Below are positions 34,369 through 45,061 of a stretch of DNA of 64,000 nucleotides, piece after piece; position 1 is the first letter of the stretch, and the number at the start of each line of letters is the position of its first letter. The translations under genes were made by a program, and so were the position numbers. The notes below the pieces were generated by a model. It was not told where the DNA came from. It worked only from the letters and a program-made list of their open reading frames with translations, and ran no database searches. Origin of the DNA: Pseudobacter sp. (GTDB taxonomy: Bacteria > Bacteroidota > Bacteroidia > Chitinophagales > Chitinophagaceae). The stretch covers positions 62,001-126,000 of the forward strand of contig JAFIGX010000022.1 of the NCBI GenBank assembly GCA_017849455.1. The letters run 5' to 3'.

Positions 34369-35781
34369 ATGAACAATACATTCAGGGTGGAACACGATTT
34401 CCTGGGAGAAAAGAAAGTTCCCAACGACAAATACTATGGCGTTCAGACCCTCCGGGCCAAAGAGAATTTCGATATTACGGGCATCCCGCTCAGTAAGGAA
34501 CCGCAATTCATCAAAGCTTTCGGTTATGTAAAAAAAGCCGCCGCCCTTGCCAACAGGGATGCCGGCGTGCTCGATCAAAAGATCGTCGACGCCATCACCT
34601 TCGCATGCGATGAGCTGATCAGGGGCAACTATACCGACCAGTTCATCAGCGACCTGATCCAGGGCGGGGCCGGTACTTCCACCAACATGAATGCCAATGA
34701 AGTGATCGCCAATATAGGGCTCGAATACATGGGTTATCCCAAGGGCGACTATGAACATCTTCATCCCAATAACCATGTGAACTGTTCCCAGAGCACGAAT
34801 GATGCCTACCCTACTGCATTCAGACTGGCCCTTTATTTCATCATCGATGAATTCACGGAAGCCCTCACGCAGTTGCAGGGATCTTTTTATCAAAAAGGAA
34901 AAGAGTTCGGCAACGTACTTAAAATGGGCCGCACCCAATTGCAGGATGCAGTACCCATGACACTGGGGCAGGAATTCAATGCCTTTGCCACCACCATCGG
35001 CGAAGATGTATTGCGGATGCGTGAAGTACAACAGCTCATTACCGAAGTAAATATGGGCGCTACTGCCATCGGCACCGGTGTAAACGCACCGGAAGGATAT
35101 GCGCAGAAATGTGTTCAATACCTTGCCGATCTCAGCAAAGTGCCGGTAAAGCTGGCTGCCGATCTCATCGAAGCCACTTATGATACAGGCGCCTATGTAC
35201 AATTGAGCGGCACCATGAAACGCTGCGCCGTCAAGCTCAGCAAGATCTGTAACGATCTCCGGTTACTCAGCAGCGGCCCGCGTTGCGGACTGCAGGAGAT
35301 CAACCTTCCACCCATGCAGCCCGGCTCTTCCATCATGCCCGGCAAGGTAAATCCCGTGATCCCCGAAGCAGTGAACCAGACCTGTTTCTACGTGATCGGG
35401 GCCGACCTCACCGTTACCATGGCTGCCGAAGCTGGTCAGTTGCAGCTCAACGTGATGGAGCCGGTGATCGGGTTTGCCCTGTTCACTTCGCTCGAATACC
35501 TTACCAAGGCCTGTACTATGTTGCGTGAAAAATGTGTGGATGGCATTACCGCCAATCCTGAACATACCAAAGAAATGGTGATGCACAGTATCGGCATCGT
35601 TACGCAGTTGAATCCTATATTGGGATATGAACAATCGGCCGAGATCGCCAAAGAAGCGTTACATACGGGTAAGTCTGTCCATGATATTGCCGTGAAAGAA
35701 CGTAAGCTGATCACACAGGAAAAATGGGATGAGATCTATTCCATCGAAAACCTGATACATCCCAAATTCATCAATCGATAA
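34369..35781 (+). CDS. aspA: aspartate ammonia-lyase
   Basis: Reversibly splits aspartate to fumarate and ammonia in the cytoplasm. 470 aa. The fumarase/aspartase signature GSSIMPGKVNPVIPEAVNQ is near residue 318; also NVNCSQSTNDAYPTA-type block (here NHVNCSQSTNDAYPT), and GAGTSTNMNANEVIAN near residue 102. The N-terminus FRVEHDFLGEKKVPNDKYYGVQT favours aspartase over class II fumarase. Monocistronic, convergent with proA. Confidence 0.93.
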   Translation: MNNTFRVEHDFLGEKKVPNDKYYGVQTLRAKENFDITGIPLSKEPQFIKAFGYVKKAAALANRDAGVLDQKIVDAITFACDELIRGNYTDQFISDLIQGGAGTSTNMNANEVIANIGLEYMGYPKGDYEHLHPNNHVNCSQSTNDAYPTAFRLALYFIIDEFTEALTQLQGSFYQKGKEFGNVLKMGRTQLQDAVPMTLGQEFNAFATTIGEDVLRMREVQQLITEVNMGATAIGTGVNAPEGYAQKCVQYLADLSKVPVKLAADLIEATYDTGAYVQLSGTMKRCAVKLSKICNDLRLLSSGPRCGLQEINLPPMQPGSSIMPGKVNPVIPEAVNQTCFYVIGADLTVTMAAEAGQLQLNVMEPVIGFALFTSLEYLTKACTMLREKCVDGITANPEHTKEMVMHSIGIVTQLNPILGYEQSAEIAKEALHTGKSVHDIAVKERKLITQEKWDEIYSIENLIHPKFINR

Positions 35782-35796
35782 TCAAATCCGCTCCTG

Positions 35797-37038
35797 TCAG
35801 CGGACCTGCCCGCTGCCTTTCACCAGCCACTTCTCCGTCACCAGTTTTTCCAGTGCGAAGGGGCCGCGGGCATGCAATTTCTGGGTCGAGATCCCGATCT
35901 CCGCTCCCAGCCCGAATTCTTCCCCATCAGTGAAACGGGTAGAGGCATTGGCGTATACAGCCGCAGCATCTACTTCTTCCAGGAAACGCTGACATTTTTT
36001 TTGGTTTTCCGATACAATGGCCTCGGAATGTTTGGTAGAATACTCACGGATATGATCCAGCGCTTTATCGAGGTCACTCACCAGCTTCACGGCGCATTTG
36101 AGACTGAGGAATTCCCGGCCAAAATCGGCAGGGGTAGCTTTTTGCAGGTATGGGTACGCTTTGAGCAATTTATGGGCATGGGGGTCTGCAAAGATCTCTA
36201 CCTTATGCTCAAGGAATCGCGGTTGTAACCGGTTGAGGAATTTACCGGCGATCTTTGCATCCACCAGCACCGTGTCCACTGCATTGCACACACTGGGCCT
36301 CGATACCTTCGCATTCACCACGATGTTCACTGCCTTATGGATGGCGGCTGCCGATTCCACATAGATATGACAAACACCGGCGCCTGTTTCAATGACAGGC
36401 ACCTGGCTGTTCTTTCGTACAAACCGGATCAGTGCATCCGAACCACGGGGGATCAATACATCCACATACTTCGTAGCCGTGAACAATTCCTGTACGGCTT
36501 CCCGCTCCGATGGCAATAACGTTACACAATCCGGGTCGATACCATGCGCTTTCAATACTTTTTTGATGATCGCCACAGCAGCTTTATTGGTATGTTCCGC
36601 TTCGCTGCTGCCTTTGAGCAGGCAACCATTCCGGCTACGCAGGCAGAGTGCAGCAATATCGAATGTAACATTGGGCCTCGATTCATAGATCACTCCTACT
36701 ACACCCAGCGGGACGGTGACCTTTTGCAATAGCAATCCGTTCTTCAATTCTTTTTCTTCCAGCAGTCGCCCGCCCGGATCAGACAGCCGTGCAATGGTAC
36801 GGATACTGTTCGCTATCTGACGGACCCGGTCTTCATTCAATAACAAACGGTCAGTGCGAGGATTATTGGGGTCTTGCCTGGCCAGGTCTTTCCGGTTGGC
36901 CCTGATCAGGGCAGCACTGTTTGCTTCGAGTGAGCGGGCAAGGTCGGTCAAAGCGGCTTTGATCGATCTTTCGGTTGCCCGTCTGAGTGATATGGCAGCC
37001 TTATAGGTTTTCAGTATAAGAGGTTGTACCGGTTTCAT
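35797..37038 (-). CDS. proA: glutamate-5-semialdehyde dehydrogenase (gamma-glutamyl phosphate reductase)
   Basis: Second step of proline synthesis: NADPH reduction of gamma-glutamyl phosphate. 413 aa. Family blocks: LGVVGVIYESRPNVTFD, LCLRSRNGCLLKGSSEA, LIPRGSDALIRFVRKNSQVP, VNAKVSRPSVCNAVDTVLV with the catalytic Cys, and the C-terminal GAEIGISTQKLHARGPFALE. It starts 9 bp after proB on the same strand, so proBA form an operon. ATG 37038. Confidence 0.96.
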   Translation of the reverse strand: MKPVQPLILKTYKAAISLRRATERSIKAALTDLARSLEANSAALIRANRKDLARQDPNNPRTDRLLLNEDRVRQIANSIRTIARLSDPGGRLLEEKELKNGLLLQKVTVPLGVVGVIYESRPNVTFDIAALCLRSRNGCLLKGSSEAEHTNKAAVAIIKKVLKAHGIDPDCVTLLPSEREAVQELFTATKYVDVLIPRGSDALIRFVRKNSQVPVIETGAGVCHIYVESAAAIHKAVNIVVNAKVSRPSVCNAVDTVLVDAKIAGKFLNRLQPRFLEHKVEIFADPHAHKLLKAYPYLQKATPADFGREFLSLKCAVKLVSDLDKALDHIREYSTKHSEAIVSENQKKCQRFLEEVDAAAVYANASTRFTDGEEFGLGAEIGISTQKLHARGPFALEKLVTEKWLVKGSGQVR

Positions 37039-37047
37039 TGCATGCTT

Positions 37048-38082
37048 TTAAAAGATCACGATATCATCGGCATGAGCCGCCACTACATTTTTGGTCGACA
37101 GGTTTTCCCGGATCGCAGCAGTGCCCAGTTTCACTTTGGCTACCCCGATGATCCCCGCCCCTTCTTCCATCAGTTGCACCACTTCACCTGCCTCGAATTT
37201 CCCCTGCACTTCGCTGATGCCAACGGTAAGCAGGCTGCGACGCTGATGCAGTGCTTTGGCAGCACCTTTGTCGACGGTGATGCTGCCCAACGTGATGGAA
37301 CCGCTGGCCAGCCATTTCTGCCGGGCTTTCAGGTTGGAAGCCTGGGGCCTGAACAGAGTACCATTGCCACCATCGAGCGCTGCATGAAAGGGAGCATCTC
37401 CTTTCAACCCGCAAATGATCACCTGGATGCCAAGGGAGTTGGCCAGTCGCGTGAAAGTAAGTTTCGAGGTCATCCCTCCCAGCCCCAGGCTGCTCTTGTC
37501 TGTGCTCACACAACCCAGGATGGTATTATCGATCCTGTTCACCACCGGGATGATCTTTTTCTCCTGGTCCATAAACCCGCCTACCGAAGTACAGATGATC
37601 AATGCTTCTGCATCGAAGCCGATGGCCATGAGGGTAGCCAGCTCATCATTATCGGAGAATTTCAGTTCCACATTGCTCACGAGATCGTTCTCATTCACGA
37701 TGGGTATGATACTATTTTGCCAGAATGTTTCGAATGTTTCTTTCAGTTGAAGGAACTGGGGGCGGTTCGAAAAATGATAGCGTTCGCAGAGGGCCTGCGC
37801 CACCGGTATATCGAAGGCCGAGAAATGCTTCTGGTATAACTGGATCAATAACGGATTGCCCACTGCGGCCGCGGCCTTGCGCTCGGTGATGGTGCCTTTA
37901 TATTGTTTGATAAAAGATTTGCCGCTGCCCACAGCACCGCTCGATACGAGTACGATGCGGTAGCGGCCCGACAGGGCCGCGATCTCGGCCGCCACTTTAC
38001 GGATGATGGCCTGACTGATCACGCCTTTATTATCGGTGATGACGGCTGTGCCTAACTTGATAACTAAAACCGGCTTCTGCAT
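37048..38082 (-). CDS. proB: glutamate 5-kinase
   Basis: First, feedback-regulated step of proline synthesis: ATP-dependent phosphorylation of glutamate. 344 aa from ATG 38082 (MQKPVLVIKLGTAVITDNKG). The amino-acid kinase fold shows IVLVSSGAVGSGKSF, IPIVNENDLVSNVELKFSDNDELATL and LGLGGMTSKL, and a short C-terminal PUA domain is present (FEAGEVVQLMEEGAGIIGVAKVKL). An in-frame extension to 38100 is rejected because a promoter box (38087-38094) lies inside it; the mRNA seems nearly leaderless. Confidence 0.95.
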   Translation of the reverse strand: MQKPVLVIKLGTAVITDNKGVISQAIIRKVAAEIAALSGRYRIVLVSSGAVGSGKSFIKQYKGTITERKAAAAVGNPLLIQLYQKHFSAFDIPVAQALCERYHFSNRPQFLQLKETFETFWQNSIIPIVNENDLVSNVELKFSDNDELATLMAIGFDAEALIICTSVGGFMDQEKKIIPVVNRIDNTILGCVSTDKSSLGLGGMTSKLTFTRLANSLGIQVIICGLKGDAPFHAALDGGNGTLFRPQASNLKARQKWLASGSITLGSITVDKGAAKALHQRRSLLTVGISEVQGKFEAGEVVQLMEEGAGIIGVAKVKLGTAAIRENLSTKNVVAAHADDIVIF

Positions 38083-38086
38083 ACGA

Positions 38087-38094
38087 CAAAAGTA
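38087..38094 (-). promoter_or_regulatory. TAnnTTTG box giving a leaderless proBA mRNA
   Basis: On the minus strand TACTTTTG, an exact match; a start 4-5 bases after it falls on the ATG of proB at 38082. Confidence 0.6.
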
Positions 38095-38104
38095 ATCCAC
38101 AAAA

Positions 38105-38746
38105 TCATTTCAGGATACCTGAATCCACCACTCTCCGCAGATACTTTTTATCCTGTATCACCCAGGTCACTTCATAACTGCCAATGGCTTCTTTGTTCAG
38201 CATATAGATATAGATGTTCCGCTTATCGGGAGAAAAGTATACTCCGTTATGGGTCCTCGCCGCTCCCTTGCCATCGCTATAAGTGAACTCAGGGCTATAC
38301 AGATCGAAATAAGCAGTTGGCGGAATGGCCACCGTATCCTTACCCATGATGACCGTAACGGACGCAATGGTGTTCTGCGGCATGGTGCCGTAGCTACCAT
38401 AAAAAGGCTTTCCGTCGATCTTCACCAAATGCTTCTCTTCGTAATAGCCCAGTTTATGTTTCGCAGGATCGAATGTTCCTGACCTGATGGTAACCTGCAC
38501 ATTGTTGCCCTCGAACGTAATATAATTAGCGCCATAGTCCGTGGCCGGTATCGTTTGAAGGGGTTGTTTGCCCATCCTGTCTTCCAGCGCGGCAAATGCA
38601 AAAGATGCCAGATCACTCTTGATATCTTTTTCCGCCATCCGGGAATATCCTTCCGTCTTCTTCCGGTAGTCGGGAATGGGTGTGTCGTCCTGGCCTGCTG
38701 CACTGATGACAGAACATATTAAGATTAAACACCAGATTGTTCGCAT
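38105..38746 (-). CDS. exported protein of unknown function (213 aa)
   Basis: Signal peptide MRTIWCLILICSVISAAG (ATG 38746), then a soluble domain: RKKTEGYSRMAEKDIKSDLA, SFAFAALEDRMGKQPLQTIP, NNVQVTIRSGTFDPAKHKLG, KIDGKPFYGSYGTMPQNTIA and KDTVAIPPTAYFDLYSPEFT. The C-terminal part alternates strands (RNIYIYMLNKEAIGSYEVTWVIQDKKYLRRVV), like an adhesin or immunoglobulin-like fold. I do not recognise the family. It is upstream of proB on the same strand, 23 bp from it, but proB has its own promoter. Confidence 0.8.
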   Translation of the reverse strand: MRTIWCLILICSVISAAGQDDTPIPDYRKKTEGYSRMAEKDIKSDLASFAFAALEDRMGKQPLQTIPATDYGANYITFEGNNVQVTIRSGTFDPAKHKLGYYEEKHLVKIDGKPFYGSYGTMPQNTIASVTVIMGKDTVAIPPTAYFDLYSPEFTYSDGKGAARTHNGVYFSPDKRNIYIYMLNKEAIGSYEVTWVIQDKKYLRRVVDSGILK

Positions 38747-38841
38747 AAGGGAATTTTGCCCTAAAGGTAAGGATAGGCAGGCTTGATTTCTGGTTTTTTC
38801 TCGGTAGCTTTCCATCCTGATCAACCTTCAATGTATCCTGC

Positions 38842-40356
38842 ATGACCACTGCACCTGCTAACCGTTATTTCTTATCCCTTCTCTGTACCCTATTGCTCTT
38901 CGTTATCTTCCGCCAGGTATGGTACGCCGATTATGCCTATCTCGATGAAGCGCACGAAATATGGCATAGGAAGGATGGTTCCAATTTTCTCATGCTCTTT
39001 GTGCAGGGCCGCCCGGTAGCAGGATGGATCATTCACAAAGCCTTCGCTTCCATAGATACCATCGGTGCCCTGAAATGGCTCCGTATTATTTCATTGTTCG
39101 GATGGACCATCACCCTGTTGATGTTCTTCAATATGCTGAAGAAATGGGTACGAATGTCGGGGCTCCATTCACAATTGATCCCCATCATCAGTATACTGGC
39201 CTGCTGTAGCTGCTCTGTAGCCATCTATATAGGATGGGCATCCTGCCTGGAAGTATTTTTCGCGCACTTCTGTGGATTGCTGAGTGGGCATGTACTGTTC
39301 ATGGCCCTGAGTAAACAGGACCATGCACGAAAGTTGCCGGTTGCTCCGCTGATCGCAGCAATCTTACTGGGATTATTCGCCTTATTCACCTATCAAACCG
39401 CATTCGGCGCATTCCTCCTGCCATTCTTTCTTTATTACCTGGGGAAAAGATATCAAAAACCCGACAGGCTGCTCATCACAGGCCTGGTGGTGTACATCGC
39501 CATCAGCATCCTCTATTTTTTCCTTTTCAAATATTCGTTGAAACAGGGAGGCGTTGCCGCCAGCGATCGCACCGGCATTTCCACTGACCTGATCGGAAAA
39601 ATAGGGTTCTTCTTTTCCACCCCACTGGCACAGGCATTCAGCTTTAATTTCCTGTATAATATCAGCGGGATATTTTCACAGGTGTTTTATTATGGAGCGC
39701 TGGCCTGGTGGGTGGTGAGCGTGTTCATCCAGGGGAGCACCAATACCGTTAGAGCCGGGGGCTTTCATATCCTTCGCTGCCTGGGGTTCCTGGCATTGAT
39801 CTATTTACCCATCATGGTGGCAAAGGAAAATTTTGCATCTTACAGAACGATGTTTTGCCTGAATATAGCAGGCAGCATATTGTTGATAGATGCATTATTG
39901 CCATTGCTGAAAAATCAAAAGGTCAACATAGAGCGGGCATCTGTTTGGGGTTTTTGCCTATTCATCGTCTATATCGCCCACAAAAATTTCAACCGGAATT
40001 TCATCAACCCGTTGAGAACAGAATATACCGTACTCAGGAATGAAGTGCAACGTCAGTACTCACCAACTGTTCAAAGCATCTATTTTGTACGGCCTAAAGA
40101 ATCATTGTTCCGGGAAATGTTCGGGGTACTGACCTATCGCGATGAGTTCGGAGAACCTTCCACTTATAAAGACTGGACACCTGACCCACTACTCCGCCAG
40201 ATCATCACCGAAATAACCGGCAACAGGAAAATGGCAGAGGAACAGATCAAGGTAATTCATGTGGCCGATCAATCGGCCTTAACTGGAACAGGCGTTAAAG
40301 AAAGTTCCACCAACATATATATTGATATGAATCTGTTCTTTGAGATCGGTCGGTGA
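38842..40356 (+). CDS. polytopic membrane protein, glycosyltransferase-like
   Basis: 504 aa with about ten hydrophobic segments up to residue 385, then a soluble C-terminal part (LRTEYTVLRNEVQRQYSPTV, VRPKESLFREMFGVLTYRDE). The early loop VWYADYAYLDEAHEIWHRKD contains acidic residues in a place typical of GT-C glycosyltransferases (Asp/Glu near the first helix), which use polyprenyl-phosphate sugars. I cannot match a named family; GtrII-like flippase/transferase proteins are similar in layout. Between the exported protein gene and the large glycosidase-like gene, all with their own starts. Confidence 0.72.
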   Translation: MTTAPANRYFLSLLCTLLLFVIFRQVWYADYAYLDEAHEIWHRKDGSNFLMLFVQGRPVAGWIIHKAFASIDTIGALKWLRIISLFGWTITLLMFFNMLKKWVRMSGLHSQLIPIISILACCSCSVAIYIGWASCLEVFFAHFCGLLSGHVLFMALSKQDHARKLPVAPLIAAILLGLFALFTYQTAFGAFLLPFFLYYLGKRYQKPDRLLITGLVVYIAISILYFFLFKYSLKQGGVAASDRTGISTDLIGKIGFFFSTPLAQAFSFNFLYNISGIFSQVFYYGALAWWVVSVFIQGSTNTVRAGGFHILRCLGFLALIYLPIMVAKENFASYRTMFCLNIAGSILLIDALLPLLKNQKVNIERASVWGFCLFIVYIAHKNFNRNFINPLRTEYTVLRNEVQRQYSPTVQSIYFVRPKESLFREMFGVLTYRDEFGEPSTYKDWTPDPLLRQIITEITGNRKMAEEQIKVIHVADQSALTGTGVKESSTNIYIDMNLFFEIGR

Positions 40357-40482
40357 TGTATAGGTAATCGATGATGGTTTGGCGGCTGACGGCCCACACA
40401 CAGGTTGCCAAAATCACTCAATCGTTTGCAACTGAAATATCAATTTTCTTTCCCTAGTTTTAAGCCTTCAACCATTCCACCA

Positions 40483-43470
40483 ATGAAAAGAACCGGTCTC
40501 CTGTCGGCATTGCTATTTACCGCCGGCATTCTACCCGCACAGGTATTATCCTACCGCTCCGGTAATAATAACTGGAATGCAGATTCTCTGGGCGATCAAC
40601 GCGCCGTTGTGCAGTTCACCGGCACAGGCCCTGTAGCTAAAGTGATCATACCCTGGCGCAGAGCGGATCATGAACCACAGAACAAGCGCATCATTGTACA
40701 GGATGGCCAATCACGGCAACTGGTGCAGAATGTAAAGACTGGCAACATCAATGAAGAGAGCGGTGAATTATATTTCGAACCGGTATCCGGCAAAGGCATC
40801 TATTACATTTATTATATGCCCGCCAAAAACGAAGGCCGCTCCAATTATCCCAAAGGCGTTTACCTGGCCCCTTTGAATACGGCATCCGAAAAATGGCTGG
40901 GGACCGTTCCATCGGCGATAAAGCCCAACACCACCGTGCAGGCCATCGAATCCATCGACGCCTTCAATAGTTTCTACCCGATGCTGGTTTGCGCCACGGC
41001 AAAAGAAACGGCGGAGCTGCTCGCCAGGAATAAAGGCCGTGATTATCTCGTTTTCCCTGAAGACCGGCAATATCCCATTAAGATGAGAGACCGGCTACCC
41101 TATCGCTGGATACAACAGGGCCCACAGTCCGTATTCAAGGGAAAGGCCGACAGAGGCGAGTATTTCGCCTGGCAGCTAGGTATTTACGCTCTCGTTCCAC
41201 TCGATGACCTGGCCATTCAATTCACCGATCTGAAAAACAGCCAGGGCGCAATGATCAACAAAACAAATATTTCCTGTATCAATAATACCGGCACCGACTA
41301 TACCGGTGCGCCCATGACCAGGCAGGTCAATGTTCCTCAAAATAACGTTCAGGCCATGTGGTGCGGGGTCGATATACCTCCAACCGCCGCAGCAGGTGTT
41401 TATACCGGAAAGGCTATCATAACCGCCAGCGGGAAACAGTCTACCAGTATCGTTATACAGCTAACGGTCAGCAATACCCTGCTTTCAGATGGTGGCGGCA
41501 GTGAGCCCTGGAAACAGACCAGGTTGAAATGGCTGAATTCTACCATGGCACAGGAAAATACCGTGATAGCGCCCTATTCGCCATTGCAAATTCAAAACAA
41601 TACCATCAGTCTGCTGGGCCGGAAAGTGGAACTCAATGAGGACGGATTCCCGAAACAGATCCAGACATATTTCACCCCGGCCATGACAGCCATCGGCGAT
41701 CAGGCCAACAATCTCGTCACCGAACCTGTCCATTTTCATTTCGTACGATTGTCGGATGGAAAGAATATGCCCTGGAAGACCAAAGGACTTCAGTTCACCC
41801 AAAAAGAAGCGGGCACAGTACAATGGAAAGCTGCCAGCGGTAACGATACGCTCCAGATGGATGTGGAAGCACGCCTGGAATTCGACGGCTTCCTGGCTTA
41901 TACAGTGAAACTGACTGCCCTTCATGATGTCGATCTCAAGGATATCACTATGCACATCCCTTTCCGGAAAGAAATGGCGAAATATATGATGGGACTTGGA
42001 CAGAAAGGCGGATATCGCCCGGAAAATGTAGACTGGAAATGGGATGTAGCACATAAGAACCAGGATGGCGCCTGGATCGGTGCGGTGAATGGCGGACTGC
42101 AATTTTCCCTGCGCGATGAAAAATATGTGCGACCGCTTAATACCAATTTCTACCTCCAGAAACCTTTGCTGTTGCCCGCCTCCTGGGGCAATGACAACAA
42201 AGGCGGCATCACGGTGGGCATGAAAGGCAATTCGATGCTGGTGAACAATTATACCGGGGAAAGACACCTGAAAAAAGGCGACCAGCTCTACTTCAACTTC
42301 AACCTGCTGATCACCCCATTCCACCCAATCGATACCGATGCGCAATGGGCCACACGTTTCTACCATCGTTACCAATCCATCGACAGCATCAAGGCCACCG
42401 GCGCCACGGTGATCAATATCCATCACGCCACTCCCATCAATCCCTGGATCAATTATCCATTCATCGAGCATAAAAAAATGAAAGCCTATATCGATGAAGC
42501 ACATAGCAAGGGCCTGAAAGTAAAGATATATAACACCGTACGGGAGCTTTCGAATAAAGCCTGGGAAACCTTCCCGATGCGCAGCCTTGGGCATGAGATC
42601 TATTCTCCCGGTAAGGGCGGGGGATTCCGCTGGCTGCAGGAACATATCGGATATGATTATATCGCGGCCTGGTTCGTCCCGGAAATAAAAGATGCAGCCA
42701 TCATCAACAGCGGCATGAGCCGCTGGCACAACTATTACGTGGAAGGCATGAACTGGCTGGTGCAGAACGTAGGCATCGATGGCATCTACCTCGATGATGT
42801 GGCATTCGACCGCATTACCATGAAACGGATCAAAAGGGTATTGACCAATAACGGTCATCCCGGCATCATCGACCTGCATTCCGCCAATCAATACAATAAA
42901 AGCGATGGCTTCAATAACAGCGCCAATCTCTATATGGAGCATTTCCCCTATCTCAACCGCTTGTGGTTTGGAGAATATTTCGATTACGAAAAGAACGGGC
43001 CCGATTTCTTTCTGACGGAAGTGAGCGGTATCCCTTTTGGTTTGATGGGTGAGATGCTGGAGAACGGAGGCAATCCCTGGCGCGGTATGGTCTATGGCAT
43101 GACCAACCGCATGCCCTGGAGCGAGAATGCCGATCCCCGCCCCATCTGGAAAGCATGGGACGATTTCGGTATGAAGGGATCGGAAATGATCGGGTATTGG
43201 ACGGAGGCCAGTCCTGTTACCAGCAATAACGTCGATGTACCGGTGACCGTGTATATGAAAAAGGGATCGGCCATGATCGCGCTGGCAAGCTGGGCGCCGG
43301 AAAATACAATGGTACAATTGAAGATCGACTGGAACAAACTGGGCATCGATCCTTCCAAAGCCAGGATCACCGCCCCTGACATCAGGAATTTCCAGCAGGG
43401 CCGCAGCTTTGACATCGATGAAGCAATACCGGTGGAGAAGAATAAAGGCTGGTTACTGATCCTTCAATAG
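40483..43470 (+). CDS. large secreted glycoside-hydrolase-like protein (DUF6067-like)
   Basis: 995 aa from ATG 40483. Signal peptide MKRTGLLSALLFTAGILPAQ, then several beta-sandwich domains (about 25-400), a middle part with AKYMMGLGQKGGYRPENVDW and GAVNGGLQFSLRDEKYV, and a barrel-like C-terminal half: VINIHHATPINPWINYPFIE, KGLKVKIYNTVREL, NWLVQNVGIDGIYLDDVAFD and DLHSANQYNKSDGF. The last two contain Asp and His residues at strand ends, as in a retaining glycosidase active site. It resembles, from memory, DUF6067 glycosidase-like proteins of Bacteroidota. The substrate is unknown and no SusCD pair is near. Confidence 0.78.
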   Translation: MKRTGLLSALLFTAGILPAQVLSYRSGNNNWNADSLGDQRAVVQFTGTGPVAKVIIPWRRADHEPQNKRIIVQDGQSRQLVQNVKTGNINEESGELYFEPVSGKGIYYIYYMPAKNEGRSNYPKGVYLAPLNTASEKWLGTVPSAIKPNTTVQAIESIDAFNSFYPMLVCATAKETAELLARNKGRDYLVFPEDRQYPIKMRDRLPYRWIQQGPQSVFKGKADRGEYFAWQLGIYALVPLDDLAIQFTDLKNSQGAMINKTNISCINNTGTDYTGAPMTRQVNVPQNNVQAMWCGVDIPPTAAAGVYTGKAIITASGKQSTSIVIQLTVSNTLLSDGGGSEPWKQTRLKWLNSTMAQENTVIAPYSPLQIQNNTISLLGRKVELNEDGFPKQIQTYFTPAMTAIGDQANNLVTEPVHFHFVRLSDGKNMPWKTKGLQFTQKEAGTVQWKAASGNDTLQMDVEARLEFDGFLAYTVKLTALHDVDLKDITMHIPFRKEMAKYMMGLGQKGGYRPENVDWKWDVAHKNQDGAWIGAVNGGLQFSLRDEKYVRPLNTNFYLQKPLLLPASWGNDNKGGITVGMKGNSMLVNNYTGERHLKKGDQLYFNFNLLITPFHPIDTDAQWATRFYHRYQSIDSIKATGATVINIHHATPINPWINYPFIEHKKMKAYIDEAHSKGLKVKIYNTVRELSNKAWETFPMRSLGHEIYSPGKGGGFRWLQEHIGYDYIAAWFVPEIKDAAIINSGMSRWHNYYVEGMNWLVQNVGIDGIYLDDVAFDRITMKRIKRVLTNNGHPGIIDLHSANQYNKSDGFNNSANLYMEHFPYLNRLWFGEYFDYEKNGPDFFLTEVSGIPFGLMGEMLENGGNPWRGMVYGMTNRMPWSENADPRPIWKAWDDFGMKGSEMIGYWTEASPVTSNNVDVPVTVYMKKGSAMIALASWAPENTMVQLKIDWNKLGIDPSKARITAPDIRNFQQGRSFDIDEAIPVEKNKGWLLILQ

Positions 43471-43535
43471 GATGCGACAATAACGCCCGGCAAACCTGCA
43501 TGGAGAGATCGATACTCCATTCGAAGAATGAGCTA

Positions 43536-44963
43536 TTATCTTCCGAAAATATCTTTCAGCGCCCTTTTTGCAGCATGATAACCGCACATACCATGCACGC
43601 CGCCGCCAGGCGGCGTAGAGGAGGAACAGATATAGATGCCTTTGGCCGATGTACGGTAGGGTGATGCCCTCAATGCCGGCCGTGTAAAGAGCTGCCCGAT
43701 ATCGATGGTACCACCGTTGATATCACCTCCTACGTAATTATTGTTGTAAGCTTCCAGCTCTGCCGTATTCATCGTATGCCTGGCAAGGATACGCTCCCGG
43801 AAACCAGGGGCAAAACGTTCCACCTGCTTTTCGATGCGTTCCGTCATATCCTGGGTGGAACCATTGGGCACATGGCAATAGGCCCAGCCTGTATGACGGC
43901 CCTCCGGCGATCGTGTATGATCGAACAGGCTTTGCTGTCCTAATATTACAAATGGTTTGTCGGCGTGCAGGCCATCTCCCGTCAGTTGCTCTGCAAGCGC
44001 GATCTCCTCCATTGTATTACCTATATGTAATGTTCCCGCCTCCCTGCAACCGGATGCAGTAAATGGGATCGGCGCATCCAGTGCCCAGTCTATTTTGAAT
44101 ACGCCCATCCCGTAACGGTATCTTTCCAGTTGCCATTTATAAATGGAAGTGAAACGATGGCCTGCGATCTGCAGCAGTTGTCTGGGCGTTACATCGAGCA
44201 ATACAGCATGAGAAGATGGCAATTGATCAAGCGATTGTACGTATACGTTAGTTTCGATCACTCCTCCCATCGAAATGAAAAAGGCCGACAGGGCATCGGC
44301 GATCGACTGTGACCCGCCTTTGGGCACCGGCCACCCCCGCAGATGACCTGTTATCATCAGCACAAGCGCAATGGCCGATGTGGTGGCATTCGTCAATGGC
44401 TGCAGGGCATGGGCAGCCATGCCTGCCCATAACCCCTTTGCCGCCTTTGTGCGGAAGCGGTTCGACAGGGCCATGGCGGAAGGCAATGCTTTCAAACCGA
44501 ACTGCGCCATCGCAATAGGGTTTGCAGGAAAATGGAGCGGGCCCAGTACATCGGCGGCAATCGATGGCCAGTTGCGCACCAGCGGCCTCAACAATTGCAG
44601 ATAGGCCTGCTCATCTTCTCCGAGCCAGTGGGCTGTCTGCTCCAGGGAAGGACTGAGCAACGCTGCGGCGCCATCATCGAAGGGATGCGCCGCGGCAATG
44701 GGAGGGAAAATATATTCGAGCCCGAATTGCTCTAATGGAAGAGTACTAAAAAAAGGGGAACTAACTGCCAGGGGATGAATGGCCGAACAGGTATCGTGCT
44801 TAAAGCCAGGCAGGGTCAGCGCTGCTGTGCGAAGACCTCCGCCAACGGAGGCAGCAGCTTCCAGCACCAATACCCGCAGGCCGGATTGCTGTAAGGTAAT
44901 AGCGGCAGCCAGTCCGTTAGGCCCGGCTCCCACTACTACTGCATCGAAATCGCGTTTGTCCAA
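43536..44963 (-). CDS. phytoene-desaturase-like FAD flavoprotein
   Basis: 475 aa. The N-terminal FAD-binding site is [23 protein letters not shown] followed by [14 protein letters not shown]; the C-terminal FAD segment is [24 protein letters not shown]. This arrangement is that of CrtI-like and related NAD(P)/FAD oxidoreductases (COG1233), but no crtB or other carotenoid gene is near, so the substrate is open. The only upstream start in frame is TTG 44963 (MDKRDF when read as Met); the frame is closed by a TAA ahead of it. Confidence 0.85.
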   Translation of the reverse strand: MDKRDFDAVVVGAGPNGLAAAITLQQSGLRVLVLEAAASVGGGLRTAALTLPGFKHDTCSAIHPLAVSSPFFSTLPLEQFGLEYIFPPIAAAHPFDDGAAALLSPSLEQTAHWLGEDEQAYLQLLRPLVRNWPSIAADVLGPLHFPANPIAMAQFGLKALPSAMALSNRFRTKAAKGLWAGMAAHALQPLTNATTSAIALVLMITGHLRGWPVPKGGSQSIADALSAFFISMGGVIETNVYVQSLDQLPSSHAVLLDVTPRQLLQIAGHRFTSIYKWQLERYRYGMGVFKIDWALDAPIPFTASGCREAGTLHIGNTMEEIALAEQLTGDGLHADKPFVILGQQSLFDHTRSPEGRHTGWAYCHVPNGSTQDMTERIEKQVERFAPGFRERILARHTMNTAELEAYNNNYVGGDINGGTIDIGQLFTRPALRASPYRTSAKGIYICSSSTPPGGGVHGMCGYHAAKRALKDIFGR

Positions 44964-45061
44964 TTTTGCACAATATTACCGCGAAGTTAACAGGGATTCC
45001 CGATACAGGGTCCATATTTCAATGATAGTCCAGCAGTTTAGCAGACTTCTTCAAACGGTTA

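Noticed and set aside
41485-43317. 610-codon open frame on the minus strand opposite the glycosidase-like gene
   Set aside because: The plus strand encodes a protein with signal peptide and conserved motifs; the opposite frame is rich in His/Ile and has no recognisable domain, as expected of a shadow of a high-GC-codon gene.
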